A DNA stretch of 64,000 nucleotides from Nitrosococcus wardiae (GTDB lineage Bacteria > Pseudomonadota > Gammaproteobacteria > Nitrosococcales > Nitrosococcaceae), in NCBI RefSeq assembly GCF_004421105.1, contig NZ_CP038033.1, forward strand, positions 2,995,659-3,059,658. The letters run 5' to 3'. Both the position numbers and the translations under genes were made by a program. The notes below the pieces were generated by a model. It saw only the letters and a program-made list of their open reading frames with translations, was not told the DNA's origin and ran no database searches. The stretch's first letter is position 1, and every line of letters begins with the position of its first letter. Of the stretch, positions 1 to 7,201 are shown piece by piece.

Positions 1-431
1 CTATCCTTGATTAGATTTATCAGTTTCTTTTTAGCTCTCATTCTGGACTGAAATCCAATTCCTGTTCTTCTATCATTAAATCCTTTTTTATGCTCTATAT
101 AACCACTATCCGCAAGACTATCTATCACTTGGATTAATGCTCTGTATCCAATATGAAGCTTGTTATACCTGCTATCTACTTGATAATCATGGTGATCTCT
201 GGAATACCCTATCCATAATTCAGGATCACTTAGCCATGCTACATACAAATCCAGAATAACTACCTTCAGGTGTTTCTTCTGCTTATCTGTTACTTTCTTT
301 ATCGGATTCGTTGCTACAAGCTCTCTTCTGATTGCTTCTACTGCTTTATTTACCTCTGGATAATCACTCCACCTATGTACGTCAAATGGCCTTGAATACT
401 TGGCTTCTTTGTTTTCTTGTGCTCTGGCCAT
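1..431 (-). CDS. Partial winged-helix-like protein of the genomic island (function unknown)
   Basis: This open frame starts at ATG 431-429 and runs off the left edge, so only about 143 N-terminal residues are visible. The start is supported by an AAGGA ribosome site 8 bases upstream. The protein is basic. It contains a region with SRYNKLHIGY followed by GYIEHKKGF and DRRTGIGF, which looks like a winged-helix recognition helix and wing. I recall similar proteins of unknown function in integrative elements and phages of gammaproteobacteria. It lies at the far end of the integrase-bearing island and shares its low GC. A role in element replication or regulation is possible but not shown. Confidence 0.6.
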   Translation of the reverse strand, partial: MARAQENKEAKYSRPFDVHRWSDYPEVNKAVEAIRRELVATNPIKKVTDKQKKHLKVVILDLYVAWLSDPELWIGYSRDHHDYQVDSRYNKLHIGYRALIQVIDSLADSGYIEHKKGFNDRRTGIGFQSRMRAKKKLINLIKD

Positions 432-442
432 AAATTTATTCC

Positions 443-473
443 TTAAAGCGCGTAGCGCGTTGCCTATAGGGCT
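443..473 (+). repeat. Double-hairpin repeat, copy 1
   Basis: This copy contains GCGCGTAGCGCG followed by TTGCCTATAGGGC, two small adjacent hairpins preceded by TTAAA. It lies just upstream of the leftmost gene. Four related copies lie at 665-683, 1331-1359, 1659-1698 and 1947-1979, all in the same orientation and all inside the island. Confidence 0.55.
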
Positions 474-664
474 CTTTCTTTATAATACTCATATATCAGT
501 CTCCTATGATTTTATTAGCAAATCACGTAAGCGATTAGGTGTTTTTGTCTCCTTGGTTGATTGTTTAAAAGAAATAGGTGCCAGGATTAACTGGAGACAA
601 AAGCAGCCCTTTCACTCATACTGATCAGTATGAGCTAGGCACCTAAATTGTTACTGTTGAATAA

Positions 665-683
665 GTTGCCCTTTTGGGCTTAA
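665..683 (+). repeat. Double-hairpin repeat, copy 2 (partial)
   Basis: Only the second hairpin of the family is clear here: GTTGCCCTTTTGGGCTTAA. The first hairpin is degenerate. It lies immediately downstream of the nuclease-like gene, in the short gap between that gene and the leftmost one. Confidence 0.4.
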
Positions 684-714
684 TGGTGTAGCTGTGCTTC
701 TTTCATGAGCTACG

Positions 715-1275
715 TCAAGTAGCGTTGCTACTCATGAACTCGATAATATCTGTAATATCACTAGCCGGAATTTGCAGGCAATAGGTATATCCCCAACCAT
801 TCCATGATCTAGAACTTTTGTATTCGCCTTGTGCTTCATTAACTGTAAGATACCACCAGAACTGCCTTAGCTCTTGCCAATTCCAATAGTACGTAATTCC
901 TGTAATTTCTTTATGATATGCAAATATATCCGTCTGTTTGCTATCGTCTGCTATCCAACCTGGAGTTATCTTTCCATTCTCCGCTATCTGTTTGTATTCT
1001 ATATGTACAATATCGTCTTCATACTCTGTATTTAAATGCTCCTTATGTTCTATTCGGTAACTTTTCCCCAATTTGGGGGAATATACAAGCATATCTATTC
1101 CTTGGTCATTTCCTGTAGCTTCTCTGCTATCACCAAGCCTTATCAAATTTTTATCATTAAAATACTCCTTGTGTCGTTCCAACCACACACGATCAATCCC
1201 CTCGCGGTTTGAATGTGCTAGATCATTATCAAAATTTCGTACATAGACTTGCCTCCTTGTTTGGCTTTGGTCCAT
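715..1275 (-). CDS. PD-(D/E)XK nuclease-like protein (putative)
   Basis: A 186-residue soluble protein with no signal peptide. Residues 45-80 carry REATGNDQGID followed after 14 residues by RIEHK. The spacing of Asp61 and Glu76-x-Lys78 fits the active site of PD-(D/E)XK nucleases (D...ExK), and the REAT..D..GID pattern resembles phage and island proteins of that fold that I recall. The substrate cannot be told from sequence. It lies between the winged-helix-like gene and the cluster of small DNA-binding proteins, all on the minus strand. It could act in recombination, replication or defence of the element. Confidence 0.5.
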   Translation of the reverse strand: MDQSQTRRQVYVRNFDNDLAHSNREGIDRVWLERHKEYFNDKNLIRLGDSREATGNDQGIDMLVYSPKLGKSYRIEHKEHLNTEYEDDIVHIEYKQIAENGKITPGWIADDSKQTDIFAYHKEITGITYYWNWQELRQFWWYLTVNEAQGEYKSSRSWNGWGYTYCLQIPASDITDIIEFMSSNAT

Positions 1276-1330
1276 TTTTATATTCCATTATAAAGCTCCT
1301 TAGCCTCTTGGCCCTTTATCTTCCCTTACA

Positions 1331-1359
1331 GTAGTCTCGCTACGTTGCCCTTCGGGCTT
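1331..1359 (+). repeat. Double-hairpin repeat, copy 3
   Basis: GTAGTCTCGCTAC (hairpin) is followed by GTTGCCCTTCGGGCTT (second hairpin). It lies in the intergenic gap upstream of the nuclease-like gene. The stems differ in sequence from the other copies but keep their pairing, which suggests selection on structure or a structured mobile unit. Confidence 0.55.
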
Positions 1360-1491
1360 GATTGCCTCTTGGCGATTGGTCTATGTCTAATCTTTGTTTT
1401 AGAGCTTCACTGTTGCACTTTATTGCATTTAATCACATTGTGATTTGTTTAATCGCATTTTTAGCGCACTTAATCGCACACTTCCTTTGCT

Positions 1492-1773
1492 TTATCTCAA
1501 TCCATACTGTTTCAGCAACTTCTTTACTCTTCCCTTCTTTATATTCCTTCTAATCTCTAAGCTGTATAGCTCTGCTATCTTCTTGTAATCCTGGGGATAT
1601 TTCTCATATAATTCTGTCAGTATTTTCTTCTTTTTATCTTCTCTTTGTGCTACTTGCCTTAAAGCAGCTTCGCTGCGTTGCCTTTTCAGGCTTAAAGCTT
1701 TTTCTCCTTTCTGGTTAAAAGGATTGTAATCTGGTAATAGTCCTAATTCATACGCTCGTTCTCTCCAGTCCAT
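1492..1773 (-). CDS. Small basic HTH-like protein, third of a tandem trio
   Basis: The start is set at the second in-frame ATG (1773) because AGGAGGTG lies 6 bases before it; the frame itself is open from 1797. This gives 93 residues, rich in Lys and Arg. The C-terminus has IAELYSLEIRR, a helix-turn-helix-like segment, and ends LLKQYGLR. The same kind of ending (LLKKYGLC, VLKELGLK) occurs in the two upstream genes, suggesting a family of related DNA-binding modules. The stretch RQRSEAALRQ is encoded by a copy of the island's double-hairpin repeat. The function is unknown; element regulation is an inference. Confidence 0.55.
   Translation of the reverse strand: MDWRERAYELGLLPDYNPFNQKGEKALSLKRQRSEAALRQVAQREDKKKKILTELYEKYPQDYKKIAELYSLEIRRNIKKGRVKKLLKQYGLR
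1659..1698 (+). repeat. Double-hairpin repeat, copy 4, inside a gene
   Basis: GCAGCTTCGCTGC is followed by GTTGCCTTTTCAGGC, flanked by TTAAA and TTAAAGC. It lies wholly inside the minus-strand gene 1492-1773 and is translated there as part of LKRQRSEAALR without breaking the frame. Confidence 0.65.
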
Positions 1774-1797
1774 ATAGATACACCTCCTGTTATCCAA

Positions 1798-2025
1798 TTA
1801 ACATAATCCATACTTTTTGAGTAATTCCCCTAGTTGTATTACTGATACCCTTTTCCCAGTTTCCTTACTGAATGCTCTAGCTACTTGGATAGGATTGAGG
1901 GATCTATCATTGATTAATTCCTCCAGTAGCTTCTTCTGTTTTCTCATTAAAGCAGCTTCGTTGCGTTGCGCGTAGCGCCTTCTTGCTATATCTGCTGCTA
2001 CTTTTGCTATTTCTTGTTTAGTCAC
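1798..2025 (-). CDS. Small HTH-like protein, second of a tandem trio
   Basis: A 75-residue basic protein starting at GTG. The start overlaps the stop of the preceding gene by one base (TAGTG), and a GAGGGAG ribosome site lies inside that gene's last codons, which implies translational coupling. Residues after 45 (NPIQVARAFS, then VIQLGELLKKYGLC) look like a helix-turn-helix followed by a C-terminal helix shared with the neighbours. The segment YAQRNEAALMR comes from a double-hairpin repeat copy in the same frame as in the downstream gene. The function is unknown. Confidence 0.55.
   Translation of the reverse strand: MTKQEIAKVAADIARRRYAQRNEAALMRKQKKLLEELINDRSLNPIQVARAFSKETGKRVSVIQLGELLKKYGLC
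1947..1979 (+). repeat. Double-hairpin repeat, copy 5, inside a gene
   Basis: TTAAAGCAGCTTCGTTGC is followed by GTTGCGCGTAGCGCC. The first half matches copy 4 almost exactly, while the second hairpin is the GCGC type of copy 1. It is translated in the minus-strand gene 1798-2025 as QRNEAAL, in the same reading frame as copy 4 in its own gene. Confidence 0.65.
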
Positions 2026-2288
2026 TAAGCAGCACTCCCTCTAACTGTCTTCAGTCCCAATTCCTTTAAAACTTTGTGAACATTCTCCCTAGTCCATTCT
2101 TCACCCCTCTTGGTCTTGTATCCCCATTCATTCAGCCTTTTGGTTATCTGGCTCAAGCTATATCCCTTCTCTATGAGGATTTCCATTGTCTGCCTATACG
2201 CTAAATTAAAAATATCATTAGGCTGTAGTACTCCAGATCGCATTAATTCAAATAGCGGATTATCTGGATTTATTAGTGCTTCGCTCAT
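2025..2288 (-). CDS. Small HTH-like protein, first of a tandem trio
   Basis: An 87-residue protein. Residues 42-75 contain LSQITKRLNEWGY, TKRGEEWT and VHKVLKELGLK. This resembles the recombinase-type DNA-binding segment in which a helix-turn-helix precedes a G-x-W-T strand and a final helix. It heads a three-gene cluster with one-base or no spacing to the next genes. The trio may be transcriptional regulators or directionality factors of the island. No closer assignment is possible from sequence alone. Confidence 0.55.
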   Translation of the reverse strand: MSEALINPDNPLFELMRSGVLQPNDIFNLAYRQTMEILIEKGYSLSQITKRLNEWGYKTKRGEEWTRENVHKVLKELGLKTVRGSAA

Positions 2289-2754
2289 ATTCTTGTACTC
2301 CTTTAATAAATCATGTGGTATATTTATAATTGGGTTTTCATGTTATTTGATAATTGAATAACGCACAGAGCTAACTCTCAGCCACTAGGAAAATCCTATG
2401 CCGATAATCTCTCAATAGCTTTATTCTGCGCAAGGTTATTAGGGGTAATTCTTTATGCTTTAAATTGTAACCTATTGATTTTTATAGGCCACATATCAAA
2501 AGAATTCCAACTAGTCAACCTGTGCAGGGATATTCTAACACATAAAAGTTAAGTAATCAATAACTAGTTGACAGTTGTTTATTCACAAGCTGCTTCTGCT
2601 TTAAATAAATCGTATCCGAATTGTAATAATTTCTTCACGTGCGTTACTTATACTGGCCACGCAACAGCATAATGTGTTGCTCGTTAGCCTTTCCAGTCTT
2701 GTGGGGGGAGGTAGGTCCGCCCCCCCTTCTTTTTCTACTAGAATAACTTTCTTC
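2289..2754. other. Gene-free stretch between small-protein cluster and integrase
   Basis: I see no supportable gene in these 466 bases. It is AT-rich, with one GC-rich hairpin near 2700-2728 (a run of six G facing seven C). GTCAAC and GTTGAC copies in opposite orientation lie near 2515 and 2570, possibly binding sites for an excisionase or integrase. An attachment site for the integrase arm could lie here, but nothing proves it. Confidence 0.35.
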
Positions 2755-3723
2755 TTATCCAAGCTTATGAACTAAGCTTTCTGCTTTCAGGTGAGTGTAT
2801 CTCATAAGCATTTTCATATCCCTATGCCCAGTGATAGCTGCTACCTCCATAGGATTAAGACCTTTCTCAAATAATCGGCTAGTGGCTTCATGCCTCAAAT
2901 CGTGGAATCTCAAATCTGCAATTCCTGCTTTACGACAAGCAAGCATGAAATTTCTTGATATACGATCTACTGTGAGATTGAATATCTTGCCGCTAATATT
3001 CCTGGGAAATACCTGAAGGATTTCTATAGCTTTTCTAGTGAGTGGTATCGTTCTTGGCTGGTCTGTCTTGGTCTCAGGTATCAATAAAGTTTTTGATTTA
3101 AAATCAATATGATTCCAGTCCATTGTCGCTATTTCCCCTCTTCTCATAGCGGTTTCTAGTGCAAACTGGATTATGGGCTTGAGGTCTATAGAACTGGCTT
3201 CTATTAACTTCTGCTCTTCGCATGGTAACAATCTTCTAGTCCTGCCTGCTGGCAGCTTAGGTAACCTTACTCTCTGTATGGGATTACCATGAGGAAGATT
3301 AATGCCCCAATCAATAATGGTGTGATTGATTACTCTACTAATCATGCTCAAGTCATGCTTAGCTGTCTGATTAGCAACAGTTTTTAATCGGTGATCTCGG
3401 TATTGAGAAATAACTGAGGGTGTTAATCCTGATAGGCTGTAATTGCCTAAATGAGTCTTTAAGTGCTCGATTCTACTGAGTTCTCTGTAATATCCCTTCT
3501 TGCTAGGGAGCACTTCATTAGCATATCTGTCTAGGATTTCAGCAAATGTAGTCTGTTGTGCTTCTGTTATATCTTGGAATACTCCCCTTTCAATCTCGCT
3601 TTCTGTCTTCTTTAGCCAAGCTAGGGCAATCTTTTTATCGCTGAATGATTTATTGACTGGCTTATGGCCTTTCACTCTGATCTGTACTTGCCAGTTATTG
3701 CCTCTTTTTCTGATTGTAGCCAT
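2755..3723 (-). CDS. Tyrosine recombinase / integrase
   Basis: A 322-residue site-specific recombinase of the phage integrase family. The N-terminal part (about 1-160) has the AP2-like arm-binding segment (WQVQIRVKGH) and a core-binding SAM-like domain. The catalytic domain carries all expected residues: Arg194 in MRRGE, His274-x-x-Arg277 in FHDLRHE, His300 in ITGHRD and the nucleophile Tyr309 in MRYTH. It therefore appears active. Its gene starts 83 bases from the 3' end of tRNA-Gly(CCC), the usual arrangement for an element inserted in that tRNA. The island extends leftwards beyond the window; the distal att copy is not visible. Confidence 0.93.
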   Translation of the reverse strand: MATIRKRGNNWQVQIRVKGHKPVNKSFSDKKIALAWLKKTESEIERGVFQDITEAQQTTFAEILDRYANEVLPSKKGYYRELSRIEHLKTHLGNYSLSGLTPSVISQYRDHRLKTVANQTAKHDLSMISRVINHTIIDWGINLPHGNPIQRVRLPKLPAGRTRRLLPCEEQKLIEASSIDLKPIIQFALETAMRRGEIATMDWNHIDFKSKTLLIPETKTDQPRTIPLTRKAIEILQVFPRNISGKIFNLTVDRISRNFMLACRKAGIADLRFHDLRHEATSRLFEKGLNPMEVAAITGHRDMKMLMRYTHLKAESLVHKLG

Positions 3724-3806
3724 ACTGATTTACCCCTGTACTGTGACATTATTGTGACAATGTGTTGATCAGAGGTAATGGATCAGAGCTAAGTTATTGA
3801 TTTGGT

Positions 3807-3880
3807 TGGAGCGGGTGATGGGAATCGAACCCACGTCATCAGCTTGGGAAGCTGAGGTTCTACCATTGAACTACACCCGC
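3807..3880 (-). tRNA. tRNA-Gly (anticodon CCC)
   Basis: It folds as a complete cloverleaf: acceptor GCGGGTG pairs with CACCCGC, and the D arm GTTC/GAAC is present. The anticodon stem is TCAGC/GCTGA around loop TTCCCAA, which gives anticodon CCC. The T loop is TTCGATT. Discriminator T and CCA are encoded. It is the likely integration site of the island whose integrase lies just downstream of its 3' end. Confidence 0.95.
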
Positions 3881-4001
3881 AGCTAGCGTAATTTTACGTC
3901 TCAACCAGCCACCTGACAAGCATCTACAAATTTTGTTTTTTAAATCAAAAATTTATATTAACAAATCCCAATAACAATATTTCTCTTCTGGGCTCCTAAT
4001 A

Positions 4002-4904
4002 ATGACCAATCTCACCAGTCAACAAATTGTGCTCAAAGATGGCTACCGGCTTGGCTATGCGGAATATGGGGATCTTCACGGCGATCCTCTCTTTTACTGC
4101 CATGGTTTCCCTGCTTCTCGGCTAGAAGCCCAAATCATTGATGCTGCAGCAAAGCGGAATCGGTGGCATATTATCACCATAGATCGCCCAGGTTACGGGT
4201 TATCAGATTTCAAACCCGGACGATGCATACTTGACTGGCCTGATAATATAGCTGAATTGGCTAATACTTTAGACCTTTCCCCTTTTTCCCTACTGGGAAT
4301 TTCAGGAGGGGGTCCCTATGCCCTTGCCTGTGCTTGGAAGATCCCCGCCTGCCTCCGGAGTGTAGGCATTGTCAATGGCCTAGGACCAGTCTACGAATCA
4401 TGGGCAATCCATGACATGGCATGGCCCGCCCGTTTGGGCTTTGGCCTTGCTAAACGCGCTTCTTGGCTCCTGCCCCTCGTCTATGGAGGAATTGTGGCCC
4501 GGGCTTTATACTGGTTTCCCCGGGTAACACAATCCTTGTTAACCATTTCTGCCCCAAAGGCAGATAACCTGGTGCTAAAACGTCCCGATATTGAGGTATT
4601 CCTTCTGGCGTCTATGCGGGAGGCCCTTCACAAGGGTCCCCAGGGAGCGCTCTTAGATTTCAAACTCTATGCCCATCCTTGGGGCTTCCGGTTAGAAGAT
4701 ATCCATTTAAAAATTCACCTGTGGCAAGGAGAAGCTGATGCGACGGTTCCCGTTTCCCATGCTCGTTATCTAGAAAAAACATTACCCTCTGCCCAAGCCC
4801 AATACTTCCCAAATGAAGGTCATTTCTCTTTACCTATCAATTATATGGATAATATTCTTGAGGCTTTGAAGGAAATACAAACGAGCCCAGATTCCGGCTT
4901 GTAA
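4002..4904 (+). CDS. Alpha/beta-fold hydrolase
   Basis: A 300-residue alpha/beta hydrolase. The nucleophile elbow is GISGGGP with Ser101. The oxyanion segment is YCHGFPASR near residue 33, a likely acid Asp lies in GEADATVP, and the base His is in NEGHFSL near the C-terminus. No signal peptide is seen. The substrate is unknown; the family includes esterases, haloperoxidase-like enzymes and lyases. It stands alone between tRNA-Gly and the sulfite dehydrogenase gene, in DNA with core-genome composition, so the island most likely ends at the tRNA. Confidence 0.8.
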   Translation: MTNLTSQQIVLKDGYRLGYAEYGDLHGDPLFYCHGFPASRLEAQIIDAAAKRNRWHIITIDRPGYGLSDFKPGRCILDWPDNIAELANTLDLSPFSLLGISGGGPYALACAWKIPACLRSVGIVNGLGPVYESWAIHDMAWPARLGFGLAKRASWLLPLVYGGIVARALYWFPRVTQSLLTISAPKADNLVLKRPDIEVFLLASMREALHKGPQGALLDFKLYAHPWGFRLEDIHLKIHLWQGEADATVPVSHARYLEKTLPSAQAQYFPNEGHFSLPINYMDNILEALKEIQTSPDSGL

Positions 4905-5035
4905 AATTACAAAAAATCACCAAACAAATCCATGCAATGCTATCTTTAATACATCTATTCGCCTTGAATTTGTGGTATCGCAAACGCCGCTCTTCCCCTA
5001 ATTAAGGCCAGAAACTTTCACCGCGAGGAAGTGCT

Positions 5036-6358
5036 ATGGAACAGGGCAAAAGGATAAAAAAAGGTATCCACGAACTCTATGCAACAGACCCATTAGAAGC
5101 AGATAAAATGCTCTGGGGCAGGGAAGTTAATCCCTTCACCCGGCGAGGTTTTTTAAAAAAAAGTGCCCTTTTCGCTATGAGCGCAGTATTAGGCGCTCAC
5201 ATTCCTTTTTGGCGAAACATGCCAGGAGGGCTCATCCCCGTGGTCCTTGCCGATTCTACAGAGCCCTTCCAGTTACCGGGAAAACATCCGGACCTCGTTA
5301 TTCTCAATGACCGTCCTGTTAATGCAGAAACCCCGGCTCACCTCTTAGACGATCCCATTACTCCCGCAGATAAATTGTTTGTTCGTAATAACGGTATTCC
5401 ACCACAGGATATCGATATTAACCATTGGACCTTGACAATTACCGGTGAGTCCGCAAAAAAAACCGTAAGCTATACCCTCGAGGAATTAAAAACAAAATTT
5501 AAAAACTATACTTACCAATTAACGCTTGAATGCGGGGGGAATGGCCGAAGTGAGTTCCATCCGCCTGCACCCGGTAATCAATGGACGGTAGGCGCTGTAG
5601 GAAGCCCTGAATGGACAGGGGTTCGCTTAGGAGAGGTACTAAAATCAGCAGGTATCGAAGAGGATGCCATATATATTGGCTATTATGGTAAAGATACTCA
5701 TCTCAGTGGTACCCCCCATAAAGTTCCTATTTCTAGAGGCGTACCCATATCAAAAGCCCTTGAACCCCATTCATTAATCGCCTGGGCGATTAATGGTGAA
5801 GATCTTCCCCTCCTCAATGGCTATCCCCTAAGACTGGTATGCCCCGGCTGGCCAGCCTCAACCTCTGGGAAATGGCTTGAAAAAATCGTGATTCGCAATC
5901 AGATCCATGACGGCACCAAAATGGGGGGGTACTCCTATCGAGTCCCTTGCCATCCAGTGGCACCGGGGGCAAAAGTTCCAGAAGAGGAAATGTGCATCAT
6001 TGAATCGATGCCGGTGAAATCTATTATCACTTCTCCACGCAGCGGCGCCATGCTCAAATTAGGACAATATCTAAAGCTAAGAGGGCACGCTTGGGCCGGC
6101 GATTTATCAGTTTCCGCCATGGAAGTTTCCATCGATTTTGGCGCTACTTGGCAGCACTGCTCACTCAGAGCACCCAAGAACCCATACGCCTGGCAACATT
6201 GGGAAACCACTATCAATTTCCCAGAACGAGGTTATTACGAAGTCTGGGCCCGAGCCACCGATGACAATGGAAAAATGCAACCGATGCTGGTCCCAGGATG
6301 GAATCCAAAGGGTTATTTAAATAACGCCTGCCATCGTATTGCCGTCAAAATCCTGTAG
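5036..6358 (+). CDS. Sulfite dehydrogenase-type molybdopterin oxidoreductase (SoxC/SorA family)
   Basis: A 440-residue enzyme of the sulfite oxidase family. A twin-arginine export signal lies at residues 36-58 (TRRGFLKKS followed by a hydrophobic stretch), so it acts in the periplasm. The molybdenum-ligating cysteine is Cys166 in LECGGNGRSEF. The C-terminal dimerisation domain (from about residue 310) is present. The start ATG has a GAGGAAG site 4 bases upstream. One base after its stop comes a c-type cytochrome gene, the expected electron acceptor. Together they should oxidise sulfite (or a related sulfur compound) to sulfate and pass electrons to cytochrome c. Which of SoxC and SorA is the closer relative cannot be settled here. 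Confidence 0.85.
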   Translation: MEQGKRIKKGIHELYATDPLEADKMLWGREVNPFTRRGFLKKSALFAMSAVLGAHIPFWRNMPGGLIPVVLADSTEPFQLPGKHPDLVILNDRPVNAETPAHLLDDPITPADKLFVRNNGIPPQDIDINHWTLTITGESAKKTVSYTLEELKTKFKNYTYQLTLECGGNGRSEFHPPAPGNQWTVGAVGSPEWTGVRLGEVLKSAGIEEDAIYIGYYGKDTHLSGTPHKVPISRGVPISKALEPHSLIAWAINGEDLPLLNGYPLRLVCPGWPASTSGKWLEKIVIRNQIHDGTKMGGYSYRVPCHPVAPGAKVPEEEMCIIESMPVKSIITSPRSGAMLKLGQYLKLRGHAWAGDLSVSAMEVSIDFGATWQHCSLRAPKNPYAWQHWETTINFPERGYYEVWARATDDNGKMQPMLVPGWNPKGYLNNACHRIAVKIL

Positions 6359-6359
6359 C

Positions 6360-6725
6360 ATGAAAATACCTTCGCTCACAGGTGGGCTTTTGATTGGAGC
6401 CCTGACCCTACCCTCCTGGGCACAAGAGGAAGTCGATGAGAAAACAGGCCTTGTCATTGATGAAGGATTCGAAATTGTAAAAGCTAACTGTACAGGCTGC
6501 CATTCAGCCAGGCTTATTACTCAGAATCGAGCCACCCGGGAAGGATGGAAAGAGACCATCCGTTGGATGCAGCGAACCCAGAATCTTTGGCAATTCGACC
6601 CCCAAACAGAAGAAGCCATTTTAGATTACCTTGCTAAGCATTATGCCCCAGAAGCACGGGGAAGGCGGCCAAATTTAAAAATCGAGAAATGGTACTTCCT
6701 AGAAGGAGAGGAACCTCCCCAATAA
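6360..6725 (+). CDS. Periplasmic c-type cytochrome partner of the sulfite dehydrogenase
   Basis: The start is placed at ATG 6360, one base after the stop of the upstream gene, because the longer frame only reads through that gene's end. The 121-residue product begins with a Sec signal peptide (cleavage probably after PSWA). It contains one haem-binding CTGCH at residues 44-48 and a likely Met axial ligand in RWMQRT. It matches the small monohaem cytochromes encoded beside SorA/SoxC-type enzymes. It probably forms a complex with that enzyme or shuttles its electrons to the terminal oxidase. Confidence 0.85.
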   Translation: MKIPSLTGGLLIGALTLPSWAQEEVDEKTGLVIDEGFEIVKANCTGCHSARLITQNRATREGWKETIRWMQRTQNLWQFDPQTEEAILDYLAKHYAPEARGRRPNLKIEKWYFLEGEEPPQ

Positions 6726-6745
6726 ATTGATATATTTTAAATGAT

Positions 6746-7165
6746 CTATTCTCCAATAATTTTGACTAATACTCTTTTACGCCGACGGCCATCGAACTCG
6801 CCGTAGAAAATCTGTTCCCAGGGTCCAAAATCTAAACGTTTATCAGTAACCGCAACGACCACTTCCCGTCCCATCACTTGGCGTTTCATATGAGCATCGG
6901 CATTATCTTCCCCCGTATCATTATGGCGGTACTGATGGATAGGTTCATGGGGCGCAAGCTTTTCCAGCCATTCTTCGTAATCATGATGCAACCCCGGCTC
7001 GTCATCGTTAATAAAAACACTGGCGGAAATATGCATCGCATTGACTAGCACCAGTCCTTCGCTCACCCCACTTTCATCCAAACACTCTTCGACCTGAGGC
7101 GTGATATTGACGAATCCCCGACGACTAGGCACATTGAACCAAAGTTCTTTGCGATAGCTTTTCAT
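6746..7165 (-). CDS. yjbQ: YjbQ / UPF0047 family protein
   Basis: The start is set at ATG 7165, which has AAGGAG 9 bases upstream; the open frame extends further but without a ribosome site. The 139-residue protein shows the YjbQ pattern: [14 protein letters not shown], a conserved [11 protein letters not shown] stretch, and [17 protein letters not shown] near the end. The family is compact and trimeric and has been linked to thiamine phosphate synthase-like activity, but its physiological role is unsettled. It is divergent from rlmI, with start codons about 36 bases apart. Confidence 0.85.
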   Translation of the reverse strand: MKSYRKELWFNVPSRRGFVNITPQVEECLDESGVSEGLVLVNAMHISASVFINDDEPGLHHDYEEWLEKLAPHEPIHQYRHNDTGEDNADAHMKRQVMGREVVVAVTDKRLDFGPWEQIFYGEFDGRRRKRVLVKIIGE

Positions 7166-7201
7166 TTTTAGTCTCCTTATTAACTTAATTTTGGGACAGC
7201 C

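Noticed and set aside
2700-2740. GC-rich hairpin with T run as terminator of the integrase gene
   Set aside because: The T-rich side follows the hairpin on the plus strand, while the integrase is on the minus strand, so it does not fit as its terminator.
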